Below are positions 6,509-12,888 of a stretch of 15,271 bases of DNA, piece by piece. The stretch is from Clostridium sp. CAG:1013. GTDB taxonomy: Bacteria; Bacillota; Clostridia; Oscillospirales; Acutalibacteraceae. Location of the stretch: assembly GCA_000432995.1 (NCBI GenBank), contig HF972660.1, positions 5,848 through 21,118 on the forward strand, in the 5' to 3' direction. The notes beneath the pieces were generated by a model that worked only from the letters and a program-made list of their open reading frames with translations, ran no database searches and was not told the DNA's origin. Within the stretch, counting starts at the first letter, position 1; each line of letters opens with the position of its first letter. A program made the translations under genes and the position numbers.

Positions 6509-8307
6509 TTCTGCCCCCCTTTGTTGTTTCCCGTTTCCTTCTCTTCGATCACCGGCAAAGAGATCTCCACTGTGGTGAACACTCCCTCCTGAGAGAAAAT
6601 GGAAATCCCATACTGTTTCCCAAACTGCATTTTGATTCTGGCGTCTACGTTGCCGATTCCGATACCGCTGAACCGCATCTTGTTTTCATTGTTCTTTTGT
6701 CGCATCACCTGCTGGATGCGCTCCTCGCTCATACCTACGCCGTTGTCCGTCACCGTGCAGATCAATTCCTTCTGATCCAGGGAATAGGCGCAGATTCGCA
6801 ACCGCTTTTCCTTTTGGGTATCCGCCAGCCCATGGATCAACGCATTCTCTACGATGGGCTGCAAGATCATTTTCGGAACCTTCCAGCGCAGTGTTTCCGG
6901 GGAGATCTGATACTCCACCTGGATCTCCTGGGGGAAACGGTATCGCTGGATATTTAAATAGCTCTTGCTGTATTTTAGCTCGTCATCCAGAGGGATCAGC
7001 TGGTCGTCCACGTTCACGGCCCCTTGGAGCAGGTCGATCAGCGACATGGTGAGTACCCGGATGTTGTCCACGTTTTGCAACACCGCCAAATAGTTGATGG
7101 TGTTTAAGCTGTTGTAGAGAAAATGGGGGCTGATCTGGGCACGTAGCACTTGGATCTCCATTTTCCGCTTTTGCTCCTCCCGAAGCCGGATGTCATCCAT
7201 CAGCCAATGGATTTGATCCGTCATCCTCAAAAACGCCCTGTTCAGCTCTCCTATCTCATCGGAGGAATCGATCTTGGCGAAATGGACCGTCTCCCCCGGC
7301 AGGATCTCTGTTCCGAACTGTCTCATATTTTCGGAAAGCCGCTTCAAGCTGAACGTGATCTTGTTGGTCACCACGGAGGAGATCACTGCCACGATCAACA
7401 CCATCACCAAGATAATAACCGTTGTTTGCAGATAGGTAGTGGCGTTGATCTGGGAGATATACTGATTAGGAATGGCCAAGATCCCCCGAAATCCTGAAAC
7501 TGACGAGGTGTGGGATAGAGTCATATATTGTGTCTCGTCTCCGTCTCGGGCAATGAGGGCGCTTTTCACTTCTTGCAGCTCCCCCGGAGAGCTGTCGTAG
7601 ACCAGATTTCCTTGGCTGTCCAGCAGCAGGATAAAACCTCCGGGATAAGCAGTTTGTTCAAACACCCGCTCAAAGATGGCGTCGTTCATCCTGGTGATGA
7701 TCACCGCCTGCTCTTGGTCATTTTCCGTAATTACTCTTCCCACAAACAGATACCGCATCACTTCGCTGGACCGTTCTCCCCGGTCTTTCTCTAGGGAAAA
7801 CACCACACTTTCATTGGGATTTTCCCTGATCTCCTTGGAAAGGTGAGTATCTTTGGGAAGGGAGGTGGTGCCAATGGTACAGGTCTCCCCATTAGCCTTG
7901 AATATCCCTGTGCCCAACACAGTTCTAGACAAGTTCACCGTCATGAGCCGTATCGAGGAATAAACCTGGTTGTACTTTTCAAACCAGTCCTTGTTAGGCG
8001 CCCGCAGGTCCTGATCAAATAGATAATCCGTGGCGGTGGTCTCGTAAATCAGGGTGGTGTGCATTTTCCGCACGTCCTCCACCGCGTTCTCCACCTGAGC
8101 CAATGAACTGTCCAGACTCTTTTCCATACTATCCACCAGAGCGGAGGTGGTGGAGTTTATGGTGAACTGGGACCAATACAGAGAAATGAGGGTGGCGATC
8201 ACGATGGTCAGGCAGGAAAAAGAGACAAAGATCTTTGCCTTGATGCTTTTGTGAACCTGAAAAAAACTTCCCACGTTTTTTTGCAGCCATTGGACGACTC
8301 GTTTCAT
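6505..8307 (-). CDS. Membrane sensor histidine kinase, YesM-like (LytS/His_kinase family)
   Basis: 600 residues. The first transmembrane segment is at about 25-45 (FVSFSCLTIVIATLISLYW). An extracellular sensor region of about 245 residues of dCache-like size follows, then a second membrane segment near 293-315 (TTVIILVMVLIVAVISSVV) and a HAMP region. The His_kinase box has phospho-acceptor H395 (LRAQISPHFLYNSLNTINY). The ATPase domain has the N-box with N488 (QPIVENALIHGL), G1 at about 521-525 (DNGVGM) and G2 at about 548-553 (GIGIGN). YesM-type kinases commonly sense extracellular oligosaccharides, directly or through a binding protein. A GTG at 8331 is open but overlaps the upstream stop; the ATG at 8307 has AAGGAGG (8317-8323) nine nt before it and is chosen. 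It follows the AraC gene by 20 nt and overlaps the response regulator by 4 nt. Confidence 0.95.
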   Translation of the reverse strand: MKRVVQWLQKNVGSFFQVHKSIKAKIFVSFSCLTIVIATLISLYWSQFTINSTTSALVDSMEKSLDSSLAQVENAVEDVRKMHTTLIYETTATDYLFDQDLRAPNKDWFEKYNQVYSSIRLMTVNLSRTVLGTGIFKANGETCTIGTTSLPKDTHLSKEIRENPNESVVFSLEKDRGERSSEVMRYLFVGRVITENDQEQAVIITRMNDAIFERVFEQTAYPGGFILLLDSQGNLVYDSSPGELQEVKSALIARDGDETQYMTLSHTSSVSGFRGILAIPNQYISQINATTYLQTTVIILVMVLIVAVISSVVTNKITFSLKRLSENMRQFGTEILPGETVHFAKIDSSDEIGELNRAFLRMTDQIHWLMDDIRLREEQKRKMEIQVLRAQISPHFLYNSLNTINYLAVLQNVDNIRVLTMSLIDLLQGAVNVDDQLIPLDDELKYSKSYLNIQRYRFPQEIQVEYQISPETLRWKVPKMILQPIVENALIHGLADTQKEKRLRICAYSLDQKELICTVTDNGVGMSEERIQQVMRQKNNENKMRFSGIGIGNVDARIKMQFGKQYGISIFSQEGVFTTVEISLPVIEEKETGNNKGGQK

Positions 8308-8327
8308 AATCCTTCCCCTCCTTCTCG

Positions 8328-9185
8328 TCACCGGTTAGACATCTTCCCGTATTTCTTAGGGGTGATCCCCACCATTTTGGTAAACGCCTGGACAAAATTG
8401 GTGTAATCGTTAAAGCCGCTTTGTTCGCAGGCGTCACTGACCGAACAGCCTGCCGTCAGCTTTGCCTTGGCGATACTGATCCTCCGCGCTGTAAGATATT
8501 TGTTTATGGTGGTACCTGTCTCCGACTTGAACAGACGGCTGAGATACCCTTCGCTCAAATAAAAGTGAGACGCCACCTCTCCGATGGTGAGCTTTTCCGT
8601 GATACGGCTGTTCATATAGTCGATCACTTTGGCCACCACTTCATTGTGCTGGTAGCTTTCCTGCTTTTCCAAGCCACCCTCCTGGCTGAGATACTTCCTG
8701 TTTACCAACACCATCAACTCCAAAAAGGCAGATCCCTCGATTACATCGGCCCCGAACCCTTGAGAGCTGGTGATCTTATGGGTAAGATACAGCAGCTGAT
8801 CCCGTTCTTCCTGTGTCAGCCGCAGCCGGTGAGAATACTTGGGAGACCGCAGAGTGAAACACCCTTTCAGATCCGTAGTCTCTGTAGAACAGGTGGACAG
8901 GTATTCCGGAGCGATGGAGATCACAATGCGCTCGTGGCGGCTCTCCACCCAGGACAGGTAATGGCTCTCATAATTGTTGATGACGAACAGATCACCGGGA
9001 GCCACGTCATAACACTGGTCCCCAATCAAAAACTGCCGGCCTCCCGAAATGGAATAGTAGATCTCAAAGCAGTCGTGTATGTGGATATCCATGGTCTTTT
9101 CCTCGCTGCACAGATATGCCACGGTAAATTTTTGACTGCGCAGACACTCTTGGATGGCCTCACTGCAAGAAGAAAATGATTTCAC
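8328..9185 (-). CDS. AraC-family transcriptional regulator with N-terminal cupin-type sensor
   Basis: 285 residues. The N-terminal half has the AraC-type sugar-binding cupin pattern: HIHDCFEIYYSISG near 35-48, then GDQCYDVAPGDLFVINNYESH near 55-75. The C-terminal half holds two helix-turn-helix units at about 185-280 (LTIGEVASHFYLSEGYLSRLFK, then QSGFNDYTNFVQAFTKMVGITPKKYG). It would bind an intracellular sugar or sugar acid and act at nearby promoters; the divergent kduI promoter and its own promoter share the 240-nt gap. A GTG start at 9185 is chosen because GGAGGTG lies seven nt upstream; the longer open frame has no ribosome binding site and would run over the promoter. It is first in a string with the kinase and response regulator genes, giving this cluster two AraC-type DNA-binding proteins. 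Confidence 0.92.
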   Translation of the reverse strand: MKSFSSCSEAIQECLRSQKFTVAYLCSEEKTMDIHIHDCFEIYYSISGGRQFLIGDQCYDVAPGDLFVINNYESHYLSWVESRHERIVISIAPEYLSTCSTETTDLKGCFTLRSPKYSHRLRLTQEERDQLLYLTHKITSSQGFGADVIEGSAFLELMVLVNRKYLSQEGGLEKQESYQHNEVVAKVIDYMNSRITEKLTIGEVASHFYLSEGYLSRLFKSETGTTINKYLTARRISIAKAKLTAGCSVSDACEQSGFNDYTNFVQAFTKMVGITPKKYGKMSNR

Positions 9186-9210
9186 GCTTCCACCTCCGAT
9201 TATAGCTGTT

Positions 9211-9239
9211 AATATATCATTAATATTTGGTAAGGTCAA
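9211..9239 (-). promoter_or_regulatory. Promoter of the araC-kinase-regulator operon
   Basis: On the minus strand, TTGACC (9239-9234), a 17-bp spacer and TATATT (9216-9211) form a near-consensus sigma-A promoter, with the -10 about 26 nt upstream of the GTG start. A second TATAAT closer to the gene (about 9200-9205) abuts the ribosome binding site and is too close to serve. The good match suggests appreciable basal expression of the regulators. Confidence 0.7.
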
Positions 9240-9351
9240 ACGGCTTAGATTTTCCGCGGATCTGGAAGAAAAAGTGAGCAAAACAGGCAAAAATCCTGTG
9301 TTTCTCCACCCGCTTTTCCCCAAAACACATCAGGATATCCAATATATTAAA

Positions 9352-9391
9352 AGGGATTTCCCTATTTTTTCAAAATACAAACAGATATAAT
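9352..9391 (+). promoter_or_regulatory. kduI-kduD promoter with adjacent palindrome
   Basis: A perfect -10 TATAAT (9386-9391) lies 35 nt upstream of the kduI start. The hexamer at -35 spacing (TATTTT, 9363-9368) is poor, as at activator-dependent promoters. Directly against it sits the palindrome AGGGA-TT-TCCCT (9352-9363), and a second palindrome, GGATATCC, at 9333-9340. These are candidate sites for the divergent AraC regulator, the response regulator or a catabolite regulator; no known consensus is clearly matched. Confidence 0.55.
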
Positions 9392-9425
9392 GAAGTTACT
9401 TAAAACCCAAAGGAGGCACTGCTCT

Positions 9426-10268
9426 ATGGACATCCGCTATTCCGCAAACCCTCAGGATATCAAGCGGTATACAACCGAAGAACTTCGAAAGGAATTTCTG
9501 GTGGAGAACCTCTACCAGCCCGATACATTGACCGCCGTATACAGCCATGTGGACCGGATGGTGGTCCTGGGATGTATGCCTGTAACAAAATCTGTATCCA
9601 TCGATCAAGGGTTGGACATCTGGAAAAATTTCGGCACCAAAACGTTCCTGGAACGCCGGGAAGTTGGTATCTTCAACATCGGCGGCAGCGGCGTGATCAC
9701 CGCCGATCAGGAGGAATATCCTCTCTCCTACAAAGACTGCCTGTACATCACCCAAGGGACCAAGGAAGTCTATTTCCGAAGCGACAACCCCCAAAACCCC
9801 GCTAAATTCTATATGGTTTCCGCTCCCGCTCACCGCGCCTACCAAACCAGGCTGATCACTATCCAGGACGCAGCTAAGAAGCCTTTAGGCGCTCTGGAGA
9901 CCAGCAACAAGCGGACCATCAATCAGTTCATCCACCCCGACGTGCTGCAAACCTGCCAGCTTTCCATGGGCATGACCGAACTGGAGCCGGGAAGCGTGTG
10001 GAACACCATGCCCGCCCACACCCATGAACGTCGGATGGAGATCTACACCTATTTCGAGATCCCGGAAAACGGCGTGGTATTCCACTTTATGGGACAACCC
10101 CATGAGACTCGCCACATCGTGATGCAAAATGAGCAGGCGGTCATCAGTCCCTCCTGGAGCATCCACAGTGGCGCTGGAACGGGAAACTATACCTTTATCT
10201 GGGCCATGGGCGGAGAAAACCAAGCCTTCGACGACATGGACGAGATTAAAACCACCGATTTGAAATAA
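9426..10268 (+). CDS. kduI: 5-dehydro-4-deoxy-D-glucuronate isomerase (5-keto-4-deoxyuronate isomerase)
   Basis: 280 residues, against 278 for the E. coli enzyme. KduI is a cytoplasmic cupin-fold metalloenzyme that isomerises 5-keto-4-deoxyuronate (formed when unsaturated uronic acids leave pectin or glycosaminoglycan fragments) to 3-deoxy-D-glycero-2,5-hexodiulosonate. The zinc site of the family is intact: H198 and H200 in PAHTHERRMEIY, E205 in the same motif, and H247 in SWSIHSGAGT. N-terminal segments LVENLY and GIFNIGGSG are also family-typical. The ATG at 9426 is chosen because AAAGGAGG (about 9409-9416) precedes it; an upstream ATG at 9390 in the same frame has none and overlaps the -10. 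It is transcribed away from the regulator/transporter block and followed 12 nt later by kduD, the next enzyme of the pathway. Confidence 0.96.
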   Translation: MDIRYSANPQDIKRYTTEELRKEFLVENLYQPDTLTAVYSHVDRMVVLGCMPVTKSVSIDQGLDIWKNFGTKTFLERREVGIFNIGGSGVITADQEEYPLSYKDCLYITQGTKEVYFRSDNPQNPAKFYMVSAPAHRAYQTRLITIQDAAKKPLGALETSNKRTINQFIHPDVLQTCQLSMGMTELEPGSVWNTMPAHTHERRMEIYTYFEIPENGVVFHFMGQPHETRHIVMQNEQAVISPSWSIHSGAGTGNYTFIWAMGGENQAFDDMDEIKTTDLK

Positions 10269-10280
10269 GGGAGGAACACC

Positions 10281-11057
10281 ATGGATCAATTTTCTTTGAA
10301 AGGCAAAGTTGCTTTGGTGACCGGCGCTTCCTACGGCATCGGCTTCGCCATCGCGTCCGGTTTCGCTAAGGCCGGCGCCCAGATCGTCTTTAACGATATC
10401 AGCCAGGAGCTGGTGGAAAAAGGGCTGAAAGCCTATGAGGAAGCCGGCATCTCCGCCTATGGCGCTGTCTGCGATGTCACTGATGAGGATCAGGTTGTCG
10501 CCTTTGTGGCGGACATACAAGAGCGGTTCGGCGGTATCGATATCCTGGTGAACAACGCCGGAATCATCAAGCGCATCCCTATGTGCGACATGTCCGCTGA
10601 GGACTTCCGCAAAGTCATCGACGTGGACCTGAACGCCCCCTTCATCGTCTCCAAAGCTGTGATCCCCGGGATGATTCAAAAAGGTCACGGTAAGATCATC
10701 AACATTTGCTCCATGATGAGCGAGCTGGGTCGGGAAACAGTCTCCGCTTACGCGGCGGCAAAGGGCGGTTTGAAAATGCTCACCCGAAACATCGCTTCGG
10801 AATACGGAGCGTACAACATCCAGTGCAACGGCATTGGCCCCGGCTACATTGCCACACCTCAGACAGCCCCCCTTCGGGTAGAGGGGAATCCCTTTAACGA
10901 CTTCATCATTGCCAAAACCCCGGCCGCTCGCTGGGGCACTCCAGAGGACTTGATCGGTCCCGCTGTGTTTCTGGCCAGCGACGCCAGCAATTTTGTGAAC
11001 GGACACATCCTATACGTGGACGGAGGTATCCTGGCCTATATCGGCAAACAGCCCTGA
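10281..11057 (+). CDS. kduD: 2-dehydro-3-deoxy-D-gluconate 5-dehydrogenase (SDR family)
   Basis: 258-residue classical short-chain dehydrogenase. Rossmann nucleotide loop TGASYGIG at 14-21, acidic D39 after the second strand (favouring NAD), NNAG at 91-94, and catalytic S144, Y157 and K161 (SAYAAAKGG). The C-terminal VNGHILYVDGG is family-typical. KduD interconverts 3-deoxy-D-glycero-2,5-hexodiulosonate and 2-keto-3-deoxy-D-gluconate with NAD(H) in the cytoplasm, directly after KduI. Sequence alone cannot separate KduD from nearby gluconate 5-dehydrogenases; its place 12 nt behind kduI makes the assignment. Start ATG at 10281 has GGGAGG six nt upstream. A strong terminator follows 25 nt after the stop. 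Confidence 0.93.
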   Translation: MDQFSLKGKVALVTGASYGIGFAIASGFAKAGAQIVFNDISQELVEKGLKAYEEAGISAYGAVCDVTDEDQVVAFVADIQERFGGIDILVNNAGIIKRIPMCDMSAEDFRKVIDVDLNAPFIVSKAVIPGMIQKGHGKIINICSMMSELGRETVSAYAAAKGGLKMLTRNIASEYGAYNIQCNGIGPGYIATPQTAPLRVEGNPFNDFIIAKTPAARWGTPEDLIGPAVFLASDASNFVNGHILYVDGGILAYIGKQP

Positions 11058-11081
11058 TAACACTCCGCCATGAAAACTTCT

Positions 11082-11117
11082 ATGCCATCAAGGGATCTCT
11101 CTTGGTGGCATTTTTTT
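11082..11117 (+). terminator. Rho-independent terminator of kduI-kduD
   Basis: An 11-bp stem with one G:U pair: ATGCCATCAAG (11082-11092), 8-nt loop, CTTGGTGGCAT (11101-11111), followed by a run of seven T. Classic intrinsic terminator that separates the kdu operon from the Fur-family gene. Confidence 0.92.
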
Positions 11118-11165
11118 ATCTCTTTCCTGTCCACTCAAAATTTTCCTTTTTTCTTCAGAAAACAG

Positions 11166-11194
11166 TTGACAAATCCGTAAGGACCTGCTATATT
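11166..11194 (+). promoter_or_regulatory. Near-consensus promoter of the Fur-family gene
   Basis: Perfect -35 TTGACA (11166-11171), 17-bp spacer, and -10 TATATT (11189-11194) preceded by TGC, so also an extended -10. Transcription should start near 11201, giving a leader of about 36 nt. Such a strong promoter overlapped by a palindrome fits an autorepressed regulator gene. Confidence 0.85.
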
Positions 11195-11213
11195 AGAACT
11201 AGAATAATTCTAA
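11193..11213. promoter_or_regulatory. Fur/PerR/Zur-type operator over the transcription start
   Basis: TAGAAT-A-ATTCTA (11200-11212) is a perfect 6-1-6 palindrome, and TTAGAA (11193-11198) with TTCTAA (11208-11213) forms a second overlapping inverted repeat. The arrangement resembles the 7-1-7 boxes of B. subtilis PerR (TTATAATNATTATAA) and its Fur and Zur relatives, with an exact match at most but not all positions. Its place across the -10 and start site is right for metal-dependent repression of the following gene and probably of the PTPS-like gene after it. Confidence 0.7.
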
Positions 11214-11236
11214 TTACTATTTTTGGCGGTAAAGAC

Positions 11237-11602
11237 ATGAGATACGGCACTTTTATCCTAGATATTATCAACGGTTCGGACAACCACATGACGGCGGAAC
11301 AGATCTTTCTCGCTCTAAAACAGACCCATCCTTCTGTGGCTCTGGCCACGGTGTACAACAACCTGAACAGCTTACATCAGGAGGGCAAGATCCGGAAGAT
11401 CAGTGTGGAGGGCTACCCTGACCGCTATGACAAAACCGTCCGTCACGATCATCTGGTATGCCGCTGCTGCGGGAAACTCTCGGACGTATACCTGGCGGAT
11501 ATCACCGCCCAGCTGGAACAGCAGACAGGTATCTCCATTGACGGCTACGACTTGAAGATCCAGTATCTCTGCCCCCAATGCCGCGCCAAGCAGAATCCCT
11601 GA
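11237..11602 (+). CDS. Fur-family metal-dependent repressor (PerR- or Zur-like)
   Basis: 121 residues. Winged-helix DNA-binding domain with MTAEQIF (18-24) and recognition helix ALATVYNNLNSLHQEG (35-50). Then the metal/dimer region: D65, HDH at 70-72, and two CxxC pairs, C75/C78 and C112/C115, that hold structural zinc. H70, H72 and D83 line up with the regulatory metal ligands of B. subtilis PerR (H91, H93, D104), so a peroxide or metal sensor is likely. PerR, Zur and Fur cannot be told apart safely by eye. It is about 20 residues shorter at the N-terminus than usual, lacking the first helix before the RYGTFILDII segment. The ATG at 11237 is the only good start, with GGCGG seven nt upstream; a longer in-frame version would begin inside the kduD terminator and cover the promoter and operator. 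Confidence 0.88.
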   Translation: MRYGTFILDIINGSDNHMTAEQIFLALKQTHPSVALATVYNNLNSLHQEGKIRKISVEGYPDRYDKTVRHDHLVCRCCGKLSDVYLADITAQLEQQTGISIDGYDLKIQYLCPQCRAKQNP

Positions 11603-11613
11603 CCCAGCCTGTA

Positions 11614-11629
11614 CAAGCCTTACGGCTTG
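11614..11629. repeat. Small stem-loop between the Fur-family and PTPS-like genes
   Basis: CAAGCC-TTAC-GGCTTG forms a 6-bp stem with a tetraloop in the 61-nt gap. It is followed by AAAAATATT rather than a T-run, so it is not a terminator on the plus strand. It may tune mRNA processing or translation, or have no role. Confidence 0.4.
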
Positions 11630-11663
11630 CAAAAATATTACATTTTATAAGGAGGTTTACAGT

Positions 11664-12230
11664 ATGAGAAGCATCACCACATTGGATTTACAGTACGCCC
11701 ACAGATTTTACGGTTTTAAGGGAGAAGCCCAGTATCTCCACGGCCACACCGGAGTTTTGACCATTGAAGTGGAGGACACCATCGAGCCCGGCGTCAACAT
11801 GGTATTCCCCTGCAACGAGATTCAGAAAACCGCTTGGGCGGTGCTGAAAAACTTCGACCACGCTTTGATCCTCCGCGAGGACGACCCTCTCCTGCCCGCT
11901 GTGCTGAAAGTCTACGAAGAACAGGGCATCCGGGACGGCGCCCCTCAGAACCAGATGAAGGGCCCCGCTTTCAAAACGGAACTGGCCACTGCTTACCCTG
12001 AGTGCCGTCTTGTAGTCACCAAGGAGACCCTGACGGTGGAAGGCATGATCAAGATCGTCTACGATCTGCTGAAAGACAAGCTGAACATCGCCAAGATCAC
12101 CTTCACCAGCGGTGTAAACGCTGCTTCCGCGGATTTCACCACCAACAACAAGATCGACCGGTGTCCTCTGTGCGGCATTGCCTTGAACGAAAACGGCGTG
12201 TGCCCCAAGTGCGGCTACAAGAAGGGCTGA
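11664..12230 (+). CDS. 6-pyruvoyl-tetrahydropterin synthase / QueD-fold protein with C-terminal zinc ribbon
   Basis: 188 residues in COG0720 (QueD/PTPS), a family acting on dihydroneopterin triphosphate for queuosine, folate or biopterin synthesis. The zinc-binding histidines are present: H13 (YAHRFYG), H26 and H28 (YLHGHTG), and the conserved D65-H66 (NFDHALIL). The catalytic Cys four residues before HGH (CxxxHGH in QueD) is Ala22, with Glu21 beside it. The C-terminal 'ET' Glu that anchors the pterin appears as S149 in ITFTSGVNAASADF. An insertion of about 40 residues (70-112) and a zinc ribbon at 167-183 (CPLC, CPKC) are additional to the usual 120-residue enzyme. It is therefore probably not a standard QueD. 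Start ATG follows a perfect AAGGAGG. It lies 61 nt after the Fur-family gene without a terminator, suggesting joint, metal-responsive control. Confidence 0.82.
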   Translation: MRSITTLDLQYAHRFYGFKGEAQYLHGHTGVLTIEVEDTIEPGVNMVFPCNEIQKTAWAVLKNFDHALILREDDPLLPAVLKVYEEQGIRDGAPQNQMKGPAFKTELATAYPECRLVVTKETLTVEGMIKIVYDLLKDKLNIAKITFTSGVNAASADFTTNNKIDRCPLCGIALNENGVCPKCGYKKG

Positions 12231-12251
12231 TCACTCCAGCAAAGAACACAT

Positions 12252-12283
12252 AAAAAAGGGAACCCTTCGGGGCTCCCTTTTTT
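12252..12283. terminator. Bidirectional intrinsic terminator between convergent genes
   Basis: AAAAAAGGGA.CCC, TTCG tetraloop, GGG.TCCCTTTTTT: a 13-bp stem with one A/C mismatch, flanked by an A-run on one side and a T-run on the other, so it can end transcription in both directions. Its right edge touches the stop codon of the minus-strand FMN reductase gene (12283-12285). Confidence 0.92.
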
Positions 12284-12888
12284 CATTCTTCAATGGACAT
12301 GGTCTCCATCTGAGCTCTTGTAATGCCGTTTTTCTTTCCGTACTCTTCCCAATAGGCACTGGAAGCTTTGAGGAACAGCCTTTTAGGCAGGGGCATGGTC
12401 ACTTTCATGGAACAGGGCTTTCCTTGGGCTATGGCCTTGGCCAACTTTTTCAGCTTTCTTTCCACCAAAAACCGAAACGGTGTGGAAAGGATAGCCTCTC
12501 CGCTGCCGATCTCCAAAGCGGACCCGAAGGGATATCCCGTCTGTTTGGCGAACACCCTCACCATCTCCACCGCCACGTCATTCTGCTCCGGTTCCAGAAA
12601 GCCGCAGTTGATCAACACAGACAAGGTTGGCTTCTTCTGAGGCGGGTTCTCTTCCAGCGTCTTGAGAAAATTCAGCAGTGTCACCGGGATGCCGTCTGCG
12701 TACAGGGGAAAAACAAACAGCACATCCGTAAACCCCTCCAGCTTTTGACACAGCTCCAAATGATTCTTTTTCGTGATATCACAATACTCTGTTTCCATGG
12801 AACACTGTTGGGCAAACAGCCGGGCGTATTCCTTGGAGTTGGAACGAGGTGCTCTGGGGCTTCCGTTGAGGATCAGGATCTTTCCCAT
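12283..12888 (-). CDS. NAD(P)H-dependent FMN reductase / flavodoxin-fold oxidoreductase
   Basis: 201 residues. The N-terminal strand and phosphate loop ILILNGSPRAPRSNSKEYA (4-22) is the FMN-binding loop of the NADPH-dependent FMN reductase family. VLFVFPLYADGIPVTLLNFL (about 56-75) matches the second flavin-contact loop (PxYxxGIPxxLKxF). The rest is a helix-rich, basic C-terminal region I cannot assign. Family members transfer hydride from NAD(P)H to FMN or to quinones, azo or nitro compounds; the substrate here is unknown. The ATG at 12888 has AAAGGAG eight nt upstream, inside the end of the upstream gene, with which it overlaps by 16 nt, so translation is probably coupled. It ends at the bidirectional terminator. 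Confidence 0.87.
   Translation of the reverse strand: MGKILILNGSPRAPRSNSKEYARLFAQQCSMETEYCDITKKNHLELCQKLEGFTDVLFVFPLYADGIPVTLLNFLKTLEENPPQKKPTLSVLINCGFLEPEQNDVAVEMVRVFAKQTGYPFGSALEIGSGEAILSTPFRFLVERKLKKLAKAIAQGKPCSMKVTMPLPKRLFLKASSAYWEEYGKKNGITRAQMETMSIEE

Noticed and set aside
8421..9179. 252-codon open frame on the plus strand opposite the AraC-family gene
   Set aside because: The AraC frame has a cupin and two helix-turn-helix units; the opposite frame has none.
9186..9323. N-terminal extension of the AraC-family regulator
   Set aside because: It would cover the regulator's own promoter, has no ribosome binding site, and does not resemble AraC N-termini. The GTG at 9185 has GGAGGTG in place.
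9885..11006. 373-codon open frame on the minus strand
   Set aside because: Antisense to kduI and kduD, both of which have catalytic motifs and ribosome binding sites. The antisense product has no recognisable domain.
11102..11236. N-terminal extension of the Fur-family protein
   Set aside because: It would begin inside the kduD terminator and run over the near-consensus promoter and operator.
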